Positions 9,559 to 21,239 are shown, counted from the stretch's first letter. The stretch: 64,000 nucleotides of DNA from Maratus speciosus (GCA_963932465.1 CAWVRF010001067.1:1-64000); one strand, 5' to 3'. The notes: generated by a model not told the origin, from the letters alone. A program made the numbers and translations.

Positions 9559-9800
9559 ACTGTAGAATTTCATAATTTTTTTCGTTGTATAAGTAATGAT
9601 TTTTGCATTTTTTTTCCTCCTACCAATTCTCGAGTTTTGCAATATTTTATTTCTACTGATTGGGGAAATGTGCGGGAGTTTCCTTGCGATCGATTTGCAA
9701 AACTTTGATTGTTTTCGTATTGTCAATGGATGAATTTCGCAGATTTTCACCGTGGTCGATCGAAGAAATTTCATTATTTCTCTTACTTTCTGAACTTTTT
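9559..9800. repeat. Decayed ~33-bp minisatellite, right block
   Basis: Further units follow the SINE, e.g. TTTCCTTGCGATCGATTTGC, TTTTCGTATTGTCAATGGAT and TTTTCACCGTGGTCGATCG, at roughly 33-bp spacing. The frames crossing this block are low-complexity and not genes. Confidence 0.55.
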
Positions 9801-9904
9801 TAATATTTTCATCCTTTTAGTTTGGATTTTTTTTTACAGAGCCCTTCGATGAATGTCATTTATAATATATAAAAATTTCATAGAGGAGGTAGGGTGTATT
9901 CTGG

Positions 9905-10700
9905 GTGGTGCAACCCCCACTTTTCTAAATTTTGCTGATATCCCTTATGTAACTATTGTTAGAAAGGCCTCGTGACCACTTATTTATGTTATGAACATCC
10001 GGTTTCTCCCCCCCCCCTGAGGGGGCACTTTTCTAAATTTTGCCGACACCCCCCGTGTGACCCATCGCTGGGAAGGCCTGGGACCACTTATTCAAGTTAT
10101 GCACATCCGATTTTCCTCCCCCTACTTTGCCCCCCTAAGGGGGTGTCTTTTTTCTAAATTTTGCAGTCACACATTATGTGACATATTGTTGGTAAGGCCT
10201 AATACCACTTATTCATGTTATGCACATCCGTTTTCCCTCCCCCCCACTTCCCCCCCAAGGGGGCACTTTTCTAAATTTTGCAGTCACCCATCGTGTGACA
10301 TATTGTTGGAAAGGCCTAACACCACTTATTTATGTTATGCACATCTGGCTTTCCTCCCCCCCCCACTTTGCCCCCAAGAGGGCGCTTTTCTAAATTTTGC
10401 AGTCACCCATCATGTGACATATTGTTGGAAAGGCCTAATACCACTTATTCATATTATGCACATCCGGTTTCCCTCCCCCCATTTTGCCACCCCGAGGGGG
10501 GCACTTCTCTAAATTTTGCTATCACCCATCATGGGACATATTGTTGGAAAGGCCTAATACCACTTATTCATGTTATACACATCCGGGTTCCCTCCCCCCA
10601 CTTCGCCCCACGAAGGGGGGCACTTTTCTAAATTTTGCAGTCACCCATCATGTGACATATTGTTGGAAAGGCCTAATACCAATTATTTATGTTATGTAAT
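9905..10700. repeat. ~119-bp minisatellite with C-run/G-run segment, seven units
   Basis: The anchor CTAAATTTTGC recurs at 9925, 10033, 10154, 10271, 10390, 10509 and 10628 (periods 108, 121, 117, 119, 119, 119). Each unit contains GTGACATATTGTTGGAAAGG, CCACTTATTCATGTTATGC and a polypyrimidine stretch of C6-C10 followed by a short G-run, so each unit can fold locally. Overlapping open frames across all units are by-products of the repeat. Confidence 0.9.
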
Positions 10701-10715
10701 TATGTTATGTTAAGG

Positions 10716-10950
10716 CTACAGTGAAACTACAAAACAGATGCAGTTGGAAGACTGCGGTGATTTGGCACAAATCCCTGCAGTTCTTTTGAAGTCGACATAA
10801 CTATAAATTTACTGCGGTGATTGTGTAGTTATCAACTACACACTTACTGCGGTTAATTTATAGTTATGTCGACTTCAAAAACACTGCAGGGATTTGTGCC
10901 AAATCAGCGCAGTCTTCCAACTGCATTTTTTTTTTAAGTTTCACTGCAGT
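10716..10950. mobile_element. Large foldback element
   Basis: The two halves are near-complete inverted copies around a centre at about 10832. The middle is a perfect palindrome (TGTGTAGTT ATC AACTACACA), and the outer arms share CTGCAGGGATTTGTGCCAAAT and CTACAGTGAAAC-type ends. There is no coding content. It inserted between two tandem repeats. No clear target duplication was seen. Confidence 0.8.
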
Positions 10951-10965
10951 TCATTTTTAGCTGGG

Positions 10966-11319
10966 AAACTACACAAATATCAGTCTGATTGTACTTGGGA
11001 AGAAATCATGATGAAGAATTTTAAAAAAATAGAAAACATTAAAACAAAAATATGACAAAAAATCTTTCCAACGCAGAAACTAGGCAAAAAACTGTATAAT
11101 TGTACTTATGGTAAAATCGTATGGAAGAATTTTTGGAGGAAAATATTAAAACAATAAAATGCTAAAAATAATTATTTACAACTCAGAAACTACACAAATA
11201 GCAGTATGATTGTACTTCTGGTGAAATCATACTTAAGAATTAAAAAAATAGAAAACATTAAAACAAAAATATGATAAAAACATCTTTTCAATGCAGTAGC
11301 TACACAAATAACTGTGTAG
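10966..11319. repeat. 110-bp tandem repeat, three units plus a partial
   Basis: Units start at AAACTACACAAATA-type sequence at 10966, 11077, 11187 and (partial) 11297, giving periods of 110-111 bp. Units share TGATTGTACTT and GAAAACATTAAAACAAAAATA. The middle unit is the most diverged. Confidence 0.85.
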
Positions 11320-13514
11320 AGAGATCGTTATGTCTGCTTCTTCTGCTTGTTTAGAGCTAATTCATATAGCCTAAGGGATAATGTATTTCAACCATTTTCT
11401 ACTAAAGAGCTGCTCAAATTGAATCAAACTGAAACATCCAGTTTTCAAAATATGTTTCACTTTTATAATCTAATTTCCATTATCTTTGTTGTCTTATTGG
11501 GATATTCAGTGAGTATGAAGACTATATATAATTGTCATAATGAATATTAGATAGTAACATCTGCATGATATAACAAACTATATTTGTCAGAGACTGTTAA
11601 TTATTTCTTAAGTCTTTTCTGGAAACTTATTAAACACTCTTTCATTTAAAATTGAAACATTTTTTACATGAGTAATGTTAGAAAAATTGTACTGAGATAC
11701 CTCTTTAAAAATAAATAGAAAATAAAGGAAAACAGATAGAACACCTGCTGTAGTGTCTGATTTGATTTATGCTACTAAATGTTTAATTTAAAATCTACTT
11801 TAAAAAAATAATAATCACTAGATATTTATATTTTAAACATTTAATTATTCTTTATAATTAAAAAAATTCATTGTGGCTATTCGTGTCATATAAGGTTCTT
11901 ATTCTCCAAATTACATAATTTTTAGACAAAGCGTCATTTACATTATTGACCGACAGTAATCGGACTTTTTCGATTTCAGATATTTCGACGAATATTTTGA
12001 GACTTACTTAAAGAATTTTTCTGTAACGGGAATATAAATAAATGTTAGACGACATATTTTTTTAACGATAGCTTGTTCACTAATGAAATTAGAAAATGAA
12101 CAGTAAAGCAATACATTAATAATATTTGCGATTATCCTGTAAAATGAAATGTTAGAAATGACCTCTAGTTGTAGCACTGGACTATACAGATATAGTACAA
12201 CAATTGTCTGTATTTGTGTAAAAATAGCACGTATACGCATATATAAACCCTTCTTCTGAAAATATAGAAATGTTTCCTTTTTTAGTTTATAACATTCAGA
12301 GCTTTCTTTCAAATTTAATGCCACATACTGGACTTTTACAAAATTTTATTATTAAAATATAACTACTTCGAGCCTAACTTGTGCAGCTAGTCTATTTTTA
12401 TGAAATCAGACAAAAAGAAAACAAAATTACGATTGCTTGAAAATCAACCTACTGATTTTAATGTTTTATTTTTCAACTTTTAACTACTCTGAAAAATATT
12501 TAACTCTTGATGTTCTGTGTTGATTTTAACTGTTGATAGGTAGATGTACGCCTAAAAATAATCATCTTTTTAAATCTAATTAAAAATTGTTGTTGTAAAC
12601 TCACTCGGCTCCAAAAGTTAATGGACAATGACAAAATGCTTTCATCGTACACAGTTTTTCGAATATCTACTGAAATTCTCGACGAATTTCCCTTGAACTT
12701 CGAGGCTGTGAAGAAGAAGTTTGTCATCATGGCATTTGAGGAAAAAATATTTCCAATCCATCGATTATTGTAAAAGAATAAAACGAGGAGGTGTTTTTGT
12801 ACTACCAAGACATCGCGACATTGCTGTTCAAAACTGCTTACAGTCACACACAAAACAAATATTATATACTATTATTACTTGATACAAACATCAGTTTCTG
12901 CAAATGAATGAGTCTCTCAGGGCAACATCTACCCAACCCCAACTTCGAAATTTGTGAAGAGCAGTTTGACGAGCATGCGAACTCTGTCCTGCCATTTCAC
13001 ATAGTCTCCACGTGTTCCTAGACTTCAGAATAAATGAGTCACTCTGGTTTGGGAGAATAGACTCAATTCAATATCCTATTCAATTCCATGTACTAAAATC
13101 TTTCGTAATTTCTCCATAAAGGATGGTATATTATAATGGCATCCGTCATGCAGGATTTGCACATTCAATGATTTAATTTAGGCCAAATTATAAGATAAAG
13201 TTGGCACCTACACGTATTACATTTTTTTTTCTCTTTTTTTAGGAATCGGGGTTTAATTATTTGGATTGCAACGTATAAGAAAATATTGATGTCATTTATG
13301 TGAACGTTATTTACACAGATCTATAATGAAAAAAAAAAAGTATAATTTTAGCTGTTCTTAGAAGTAATTTTTCTTAACAAATTTGAAAATTACAAACCAT
13401 GGAGTTGCTTTGCACCTGTATAGCCCAAAATGTGTCGACTATTAATCTACTTTTTCAAATGAAAATCAAATTTCAAATTATCTTTGCTCAAAAGGCGTAA
13501 AGACCAACCTAGTG
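11320..13514. other. No supported gene; one possible coding relic
   Basis: Mostly AT-rich sequence. On the plus strand, ATG 12621 opens a 50-codon frame to TAA 12771 with protein-like composition (ILDEFPLNFEAVKKKF within it), preceded in frame by TRLQK. It may be an old transposase or host exon fragment, but I cannot name it. Two minus-strand frames (12004-12324 and 12500-12853) look like chance. Confidence 0.3.
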
Positions 13515-13580
13515 AAAAAGATTCCATGCCGGGAATCGAACCCGGGCCATCATTCCGTGCCCGAGGCGAATGTTTCTCTC
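13515..13580 (-). repeat. tRNA-like fragment (Gly-like 3' half)
   Basis: On the minus strand, GGCCCGGGTTCGATTCCCGG has a perfect T-stem (CCGGG/CCCGG) and a B-box, and is preceded by GCCTCGGGCACGG as in the anticodon arm of tRNA-Gly. No D-arm or matching acceptor stem is present, so I call it a truncated tRNA-derived sequence rather than a tRNA gene. Confidence 0.5.
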
Positions 13581-13737
13581 TGGAAAATTTTCCAAATATT
13601 AATATTAATCTACTTATCTCTGGCTCTGAATTCTTATTACTAGTATTAGTAGTATTTTTTGCTGCTTTACTTATAAAAAATAGATAGATAAGACATATAA
13701 AAATAGAATATAACTCATAAAAGATATATAAATTTAA

Positions 13738-13895
13738 TTTTAAAAAAGCACTTTTAAATGCAATTTGTTTGAAAACTGTATGTCATTTTATTTTTGAGAC
13801 ATTAATTTTTTTGTAGTTTTAGTGCCATTTGTTTAATTTTGGAAACTCAAGTACATCATGTCTCTAGAAAATAAAGGAAAAATTGTACTTTTCGG
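13738..13895 (+). repeat. Dispersed repeat, copy 1 (partner 27515-27668)
   Basis: About 155 bp align with 27515-27668. Shared blocks are CAATTTGTTTGAAAACT, TTTTTTGTAGTTTTTAG-like text, GCCATTTGTTT and AACTCAAGTAC. It is non-coding and its family is unknown. Confidence 0.6.
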
Positions 13896-13912
13896 TTACC
13901 CGGGCACCAGGG

Positions 13913-13950
13913 TTATATATACATATATATGTATATATACAAGTATGTAT
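13913..13950. repeat. TA-rich microsatellite
   Basis: TATATATACATATATATG-type alternating purine-pyrimidine sequence, partly palindromic. Confidence 0.8.
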
Positions 13951-14552
13951 ATGGGGGTGAGACTCCATACATAACTCACAACTCACTTTTAGGACGAACA
14001 CTGACATTTATTGAGACGAATACACACACAAAAAATACAGATATAAACACTCTTCTCGTTCTTTAATTAGCTTAAAGTCTATAATTCAGGACGTCGTTGA
14101 ATATTTCTCAGATTTTCTTACGTCGTGTAAATATTCAATCTTATTTCACCGTAATATGTTCTGTTCTTTTTTAACAAAAACTCCGCGTCGTAAAAAACTC
14201 ATTTCGTTCTCTTTACTTCTTCCGCATTTCCACTTCACACAGCTTCGTTAAGGCTCGTTTCATTTTTAATCTCGAAGCGGAAAATACGGGGACACTCAGT
14301 CTGATGCAGGTGTTGCTTGCGAAATTCTCCACAAGCGGCCGTCCTGACATCTGGAGCTGCCGCAGCGACATGTGGTAAAATAGAATCTGAAAAAACAAAA
14401 AACAAAAACCAGTAACTGTTCTTAGGGGGAAAAGAGAAAGAAAAAAAAATCTGCACGTCATAGTTGAAGTAGCGTAACATAATATGGGTTGACTTATAAA
14501 ACTGTTACAAACACATAAGAAGAAAAGATTAAAAAAAAATGTTTTTGAAGTT
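13951..14552. other. Flank of gypsy relic; possible 3' non-coding/LTR remnant
   Basis: This lies downstream (minus sense) of the gypsy integrase relic. It has a relatively GC-rich part at 14265-14370 with two overlapping open minus frames (e.g. PDVRTAACGEF), preceded on the minus strand by a polypyrimidine tract and CAG. It could belong to the gypsy 3' region or an LTR, but I could not define LTR ends and claim no gene. Confidence 0.3.
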
Positions 14553-15475
14553 TCAGTTATCGTCAGGCCAAGGTTTCATGTATTCAGCACAGGAGCTAGT
14601 ATTTATCCGTCCTTCACTTGATGAGATTTTCGTTACGTCGTAGGTGTCGTTAGACTTCCCTTTGATTACTTTATACGGACCTAAGAATTTAGATTTCAAC
14701 TTTAAACCTGGTCCTTGCTGGGTTCTCTTAATTGCTACAAGGTCACCAAGCTTGTACTTACGGGGTTTCTTACGTCGTAAATTATAGTGCTTGCGGTTTT
14801 CTTGTTGAATTTCCAGAATATTCTTCTTGGCTTCTTTACGGAGCTCTTCTCTGTCTTTCATAAATTGTTCTTCGACTGCACTGTTTAAGAGGTCAATAAT
14901 TTGTACATCTTCTTTCTGTTTCATTTTTGTACCAAATAATATTTCAAACGGTGTTCTCTTAATGCTTCTTTGGTAAGTTGAATTAATGACTTGTTGAACT
15001 TTAGGAACATGTTTAAACCATTTGGTTGGTTCGTCTTTGGACATTTTAGAGATTACAAAAATTATGGTGGAATTAAGTCGCTCTACTTGACCATTGGCAC
15101 GGGGAAGGCCAGTTGTAACTGTCTCGTGCTTTATATTTTCATCTTGACAATAACCAGCAAATTCTTTGCTTGTAAATGCAGGACCTTTACGCTAATGATA
15201 ATGGAAGGATTGCCAAAAGTATGACTTTGTTGTCGTAGTTTTGATATAACTTCGGTAGCAGAAGTACTTTTACATGGATACAACCAGACGAATTTAGTAA
15301 ATGCGTCTATTAAAGACAAAATATGTTTATAATTTTTGTTGGTTGTTTCAAGAGGGCCTAAATGATCAATGTGGTAGGTTTGGAGAGGTTTGGAATTTAT
15401 TTTTAAAGAATTCTCTGTGAACTGTTCCCTTTCTTCAGCATTTGCACAATTTTGCAGATGAATCATTAATTGCTC
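14553..15475 (-). pseudogene. Ty3/gypsy integrase relic (core and C-terminal domain)
   Basis: Encodes part of a retrotransposon integrase. The upstream frame (15475-15197) shows a remnant of the zinc-binding region (IHLQNCANAEE) and the core start YHIDHLGPLE with the first catalytic Asp. A frameshift near 15195 moves the reading to the downstream frame: GPAFTSKEFAGYCQ, then ANGQVERLNSTI with the catalytic Glu. A C-terminal region follows with KYKLGDLVAIKRTQ, GPYKVIKG and a TSSCAEYMKPW end, typical of the chromodomain-less gypsy/mag-type C-terminus. The second catalytic Asp position reads Val at the frameshift. A stop lies just upstream of the first frame, so only this piece of pol survives. 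No RT or RNase H was seen nearby. Confidence 0.8.
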
Positions 15476-15479
15476 TCCA

Positions 15480-16289
15480 TGAAACTTTCAAGCATCTTAG
15501 AATTTTATAATACACTCATTTACTTGATAGTTTTTTTTTTAATTTCTTTTCCTATAACTGTCCGTAATCCAATTATTCATTTTTCCGATGTTACTATACA
15601 ATCAGCAAATGTTGGAAAGGCATTTTTTCATCGCATTCTGTGATCTTAGAATTATATTTTTAAATTTATTTCTAATGTTACATAGTAATTAATGTGATTA
15701 CTGAAAGCACTTGTGTAATAATTCCATTAACAAATATTTTTCTATTTTCCTTTTTACACAAAAATAACTTAAAACAAAAACAAAAAAAGATTTTTACGAT
15801 CAAATCCCGTTATCATATAGGTGAAGCCTGTTATTTTAGGAACTTTCTTAGCAGTACAAAACTATCACTACATTGAGTCCTTGTTAAAGGTTTTGCGTGC
15901 AGTTGTAAACTCGTACATAAAAGCGTAAAACCCTAAGGAATTAAGAAGCAGAAGGGATAACGAGGATTAGGTATTATTTTTACTCTTTCTCAATTTGTCC
16001 CTGTTCTGTAGTGGCAAAATGATATATAGCGTAATCTGCCGATCTGCTTGATAACAACAATGGTGCAATTTTCTTTTTTTTAATTCACCGAAGGATTTAT
16101 TAGTGCAGCAATAAGCAAAATAATTTTTTGGAGTAATTTTTCTTCCGGTTAAGCAATTTAATGAAATCAATTCTTCACTAATCTCTGTTTTTCCCCGTGG
16201 AACAGAAAATATATTGCAGATACTCTGAATATTGTGCCATAACAATTATATCATTAAATAGTATTACAAATATCGAAAAATACTAAATG
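15480..16289. other. No gene seen
   Basis: AT-rich DNA without supported coding. A 92-codon minus frame (15967-16245) has no recognisable feature. Confidence 0.45.
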
Positions 16290-17200
16290 GATTCCATTGG
16301 TTGTTAATGTGATAACTCTGAAAAATAGTTACCTTTCTGTTTCAAACTGCATATAACTGAGAATATCCATGCATATAAATAAAAATTTACTAGAAATCGT
16401 AAGACAAACCTCTGTAAACGCATGTAACGGAGGTATTGTAAATGAAGTTAGGAATGTCTGTTAAATTTAACTTTCGGCTGAATGAAGTTTAACTGATTCG
16501 ACTGCCTGTAATAAATGTGCTTAAATTTTCTTTCATCATATCATTTTAATGCAGTGATATATAATCAAATAACAGTTGAAAGCTTCTAATATTGAGAATC
16601 TGGAGCATACATAATACAGCCTGTTCAACACTATCTTTCTATATATTTTCATCATTGAATAGAAAACATGTAACAGTAATTCCAAACATTGTAATGCAGT
16701 ATAATGTAGCATAATAAAAATTCTAATTCAGAAAAAATAATAAAATATTTGCATCATCTAGTAATATGATATTATAGAACAGAAAAACTGTTGCTCTTTC
16801 AAACTGCATAGTCATGCTTGGAAATAATAATTTCTCGAATTTCTGTAATCCCTTTAAACGCACAAAACGGAAGACTTGTAAATAGGGTTTAAGATCTCTG
16901 AGAGACTTAACTTGAACCTAAATGCACTTTATCTGAGACGGACAACTGCGACAAAGTAGCCTAAATGCACTGTCACTATATCATTCAATTGCGGTGATAT
17001 GTAGTCTAATTACGGATAAGTGATTCTGTTATTCGTATATTATAGTATACGTTTTAGAATCTATACATCATTAATTTATAATGTATCATCACTAATCTAC
17101 ATATTTCGTACACACATAAAATACAACATTATTACGTATATTCGATGTAATTTACTATAATAATTCGTCATTAAATATTTTGCATATCTCAAGAAAATAT
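16290..17200 (+). repeat. Two diverged copies of a ~450-bp repeat (third at 23430-23960)
   Basis: Copy 1 (about 16290-16770) and copy 2 (about 16771-17200) share the order TTTCAAACTGCATA, GTAAACGCATGTAACGG-like, a CTGAATGAAGTTTAACTGA-like block, then ATATCATTNNATTGCGGTGATAT and a tail with ATTGAATAGAAAACATGTA. A third copy in the same orientation lies near 23430-23960. The copies are strongly diverged. No ORF is seen. Confidence 0.5.
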
Positions 17201-17344
17201 CCAATGTTATCCAAATATCCTTATATCAAATCCTTATAGTAATAAATTAATATAAGAATAATTAATATAATTAATATGATAAATTATTATAAATATTATC
17301 CTTATATAAATATCAAAATATCCTTAAGTTTTCAAAATGAGGCA

Positions 17345-17347
17345 CAC

Positions 17348-17396
<49 letters not shown>

Positions 17397-17637
17397 GATC
17401 AGTTTTCCTGTAGAATCGGAAAAATAGTTACCTTTATCGTACCGGAAAAATTTTCGACGCAGCTCGGAATAAAATCCGTAAAATCGGAATAAAATCTGTA
17501 AAATACAGTTTTATTGACTATTTCCTTTCTTTTTTACCAGACTTTATTCCGAGGTGGGTCGAAAAGATTTCCGGTACGATAAGGGCAACTATTTTTCCGA
17601 TTCCTACAGTAAAACTGGTCGGATTTTTTTTACAGTG
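17345..17637. mobile_element. Foldback MITE with A/T-run ends, copy 1
   Basis: Ends are CACTGTA followed by A43 on the left, and T-run TTTTACAGTG on the right. Inner arms pair over ~100 bp (e.g. TCGTACCGGAAAAATTTTCG with CCGGTACGATAAGGG). It belongs to the same family as 17995-18311, 360 bp away. CA is present on both flanks but is too short to call a duplication. Confidence 0.8.
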
Positions 17638-17994
17638 CATACAGAAACGATTAAGAAACTTTTTTCTACGTTACAAGATTAATATTACGGAGCTTCAGTT
17701 TACGAAAAAAGCAAAATCTATATAAAAAGCTTAGGAAGCATCACCAGAATTGTAAGTACATAACAAGAAATTATTACCTAAAGACGGCAAAATATTCTCA
17801 TTCTATCTATTGTTTAATACATGATCTTCATATTTTTAAAAAAATCACATTGTGACTAAAATGTTATTTCATAAAATTAAAATTTATACGCGGTAATGTA
17901 TCCGTGTCTTGCTGTGCAGATCAATATATGAATTTATTTATATGATATTTTACACTGCATAACACAGTAAAGTTTATTTTATCTAAACAACGTG

Positions 17995-18253
17995 CACTGT
18001 AAAAAAAAAAAAAAAAAAAAATCCGACCAGTTTTCTTGTAGGAATCGGGAAAATAGTTGCCCTTTGCCCTTATCGTACCGGAAAATTTTCCGACCCAGCT
18101 CGAATTAAAATCCGTAAGAAAAGGAAATACTCAATAAACCGGTATTTTACGGATTTTATTTTGATTTTGCGGATTTTATTCCGAGCTGTGTCGGAAATTT
18201 TTCCGGTACGATAAGGGCAACTATTTTTCCGATTCCTACAAGAAAACTGGTCG

Positions 18254-18307
<54 letters not shown>

Positions 18308-18311
18308 GATG
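17995..18311. mobile_element. Foldback MITE with A/T-run ends, copy 2
   Basis: Same layout and sequence as 17345-17637: CACTGT, A-run, CCGACCAGTTTTCTTGTAGG, a central ~100-bp inverted pair, and a T47 run at 18259-18305. The right end decays (TTTTTACGATG). Confidence 0.8.
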
Positions 18312-18410
18312 CGTAACAAAATATGAAATACACTTTCGTATATTTATATCGATAAAAAATAATTAATTCGGATTCTTTTGGCCTAATAAGTATAATATCT
18401 ATGTAAATTA

Positions 18411-18442
18411 GCATACTACGTTATGAATATAACGTAGTATGC
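18411..18442. repeat. Perfect 14-bp stem hairpin
   Basis: GCATACTACGTTAT, loop GAAT, exact inverse ATAACGTAGTATGC. No gene context. Confidence 0.8.
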
Positions 18443-18444
18443 AA

Positions 18445-19552
18445 AAATGTAGGTACGCATAAAATCACTGAAAACGCATTTTCTGCAATTCCAGCGTGAA
18501 AATTCTATTGAGCAGCTCTGTATCATCTATATAATTTATAGACATTACAACACACTAATTTGTTTATTAGGTATAAAACCGCCTAACACCATTATAAACA
18601 AACTTACTTCTAGATATTACTCATATATGATAATGCAACTGACTTATTTTGTGCAGCCCTCTAAAAGAACGTTAAATGCCACATGCCCTAATTCTTTAAT
18701 GAAAGATAAAGTGTAGTTCAAACAACTACTACCTTCAAACTTCTTAACTATGTTGGACAAACTTTTATTAGCACATTGAAAAATCAGCTTAAAAAGTAAT
18801 GGAATATTGATTGTTCAGAAAAATATTAGTGATAATTTGTTTATTTAGGAATTAAATTGTATAAAATATAACATTAAAATATTTTAAAAAGTTATGAAAA
18901 AATAACAAAAGCAGATTCACAGAAACTCAAAATGTAAAAATATGTCAACATCTCCATAATCGAATTTTAATGGGAATTGCAATACTTTCCCCACAGTATA
19001 TCTTTACAGAAAGTAAAGTGTGACTCTGAGTAAAAAACAATATAAATAATACTATATATTAAGATTTCTTAAACAAATTTCCATTATTTGAGAATGAAAT
19101 TTATGTTATTAGATTGTACATTTTGTGGTAAATTTTGATTGTATGGTAAAATATAGCTCTCAAAGCACAATAATTTACAATAAAGGCTAGTTGAGGTAAC
19201 TGAACCCACGAGGTAACTGGGCCATGGGCTATTTTATAAAAAAACTGTTGGTGTTTTTTAAGTTTTAGCTTTTGTGAACAATGCCCCTTAATCTCTACAT
19301 CCTAAAACAACGTGTATCGATTCAATCATAACTCTCACTTTGCTGTGATACTTTGTTAAAAATTGACGTTTCTTTTTTTTAAAAAAACAACGTCAATATG
19401 GTTGAACTTCCTGGGCTTTTTATTAAAATACTGTAAGTACCTTTAATAAACAATCTTTTTTTTAACGATTAGACATATAGCTACATTAATATTATTAGGT
19501 ATCTTTACATATTTACTTCATGTTTCAAATGTAAGCCCGGTGTCCCAGTTAA
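18445..19552. other. No gene seen
   Basis: AT-rich DNA without coding. GAGGTAACTGAACCCACGAG (19193) and related text near 20820 and 21030 suggest dispersed fragments of one unknown repeat. Confidence 0.4.
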
Positions 19553-19615
19553 AAAAGTTTGGATTATATATATAAATAATTATGTGCATCGAATTTTATA
19601 TATTTGAATATAAAG

Positions 19616-19651
<36 letters not shown>

Positions 19652-19773
19652 AAATTTTTTGAAATTTTTTCGAAAAAATTTTGAAATTTTTAATTTTTTT
19701 TTTTTTTTACCTTTATATTCAAATATATAAAATTCGATGCACAGTTTTATTTATATATATAAACCAAACTTTT
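19553..19773. mobile_element. Foldback element with A/T-run centre
   Basis: AAAAGTTTGGATTATATATA at the left pairs with the inverse at 19750-19773. The arms continue through GTGCATCGAATTTTATATAT, and the centre is A28 ... T16 with AAATTTTTTCGAAAAAATTT. No coding. Confidence 0.8.
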
Positions 19774-20198
19774 ATAAAAAATATTGAGGATTTTCATTGA
19801 TTTGGAATGCGCATGGGGCATTTCGGAGATTTCTAAGACGACGCGTAAAACTCCATTTTTTTTTCTTAAAAATAATTATTTTTTTTTGATAAATGCTTGT
19901 CATAATGCATATAATGTACCCCTGAATAATATTTAAAGTCAAAATTTCAAAAAATAAAGAATTGATTTTTAAGGTTTTTTAAGGTATAAAAAATATTGAG
20001 GATTTTCATTGATTTGGAATGCGCATGGGGCATTTCGGAGATTTCTAAGACGACGCGTAAAACTCCATTTTTTTCTTAAAAATAATAATAATTTTTTTTT
20101 TGATAAATGCTTGTCATAATGCATATAATGTACCCCTGAATAATATTTAAAGTCAAAATTTCAAAAAATAAAGAATTGATTTTTAAGGTTTTTTAAGG
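19773..20198. repeat. 212-bp exact-period tandem duplication
   Basis: TATAAAAAATATTGAGG starts at 19773 and again at 19985. The two copies are nearly identical across GGAATGCGCATGGGGCATTT and ATGTACCCCTGAATAATAT, differing mainly in A/T-run length. The duplication directly abuts the foldback at 19553-19773, so the copies are young. Confidence 0.9.
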
Positions 20199-20348
20199 TC
20201 CCTCGTCCCCTTAAGTACGCGAAAATATACTTTTACTTGTTTTCAGATAGATTCTCTTGTAAATATTGGTGTCAATTAATTATTTCAACATTTTATGAAT
20301 GCAAGTACCTTGCCCCTGAAAGTGATATAGCCAGACCTTGAAATTGTA

Positions 20349-20478
20349 CCAGGGGTCGCATTCTATAGGGAAACTTTTATCGTTCCTACCACTATTTTGA
20401 AAATAATATCTTCATCGCACCTTTCTTTAAGGGTTCTGGTAGGAACAATAAAATTTCCCCGATATAATGCGACTCCTG
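20349..20478. mobile_element. Short foldback MITE
   Basis: CAGGGGTCGCATTCTATAGG at the left pairs with CCGATATAATGCGACTCCTG at the right. The arms run through ATCGTTCCTACCA / TGGTAGGAACAAT. 130 bp, no coding. Confidence 0.75.
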
Positions 20479-20479
20479 A

Positions 20480-21239
20480 ATAAAGATAAAGTACTTACGT
20501 AGCCGTTTGTTCATAGATTTACCTTGCTATTTTTTCCTTAAAATACCCATGTGACTTTATACTTATTATATACACTAAAGTGCATAAGTACTTACTTAAG
20601 TTTTATGTTTTTGGTATAAATAGATCTAATATTTTCACTTAGTGCTTTTTTTAGACATATTGACAGCAAAGTTTTTCCTTACAACGCTATTTATTGACAT
20701 ATAATTTACATGATGTGCCTGGTTTAAATTTTTTTAAGTTGTTTACACTTTTTCAAGCAGGACCCTATATCCGATATGAAAAAATATAAACGCGTGTGGA
20801 ACATAGACCCCCTGTTCCAGTTACCCCATTTTTCGAGGCAACTGGACCCATGAGGAAAGAAAGATGAAATATGCACATTTTTATATTTTTAAATATTAAA
20901 ATGTAATTTTGAGCATTGCTGTCTGATAGAGGGAACCTAACTGAACACATTTACAGAAGTTCAGACTTTAATTCAAATGAACATTATCTTTTTGATGTTG
21001 AATTGTCAGAAGCTCCAGAGTCACATTATAAATCATGGCTCAGTTACCCCAAATAACCTTAATAGTTAAATGTATACAGAAGGTCATTTGCACTTTACGG
21101 AAATGATTTTTAAAGTTAAGTGAGGCCGTAAATGGAATTAATGGAGGCCGTATTTTTAGCGGCGTTTTGCTTCTATCTGATAGTCATGGTTCATGACAAT
21201 AATTCTAGTTAACATTTTCCATTAAAGTAAACTTTTTTT
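20480..21239. other. No gene seen
   Basis: AT-rich DNA. Short matches to the GTAACTGGRCC-type repeat at 20815-20855 and 21030-21055. Confidence 0.4.

Noticed and set aside
9972..10699. Overlapping plus-strand ORFs of 60-150 codons
   Set aside because: They read through the 119-bp minisatellite and repeat with its period.
9905..11319. CRISPR-like array
   Set aside because: Whole units repeat with no short conserved repeat alternating with unique spacers; the genome is eukaryotic.
12004..12853. Two minus-strand ORFs of 106 and 117 codons
   Set aside because: AT-rich, no recognisable feature, and a plus-strand frame over the second looks more protein-like; treated as chance.
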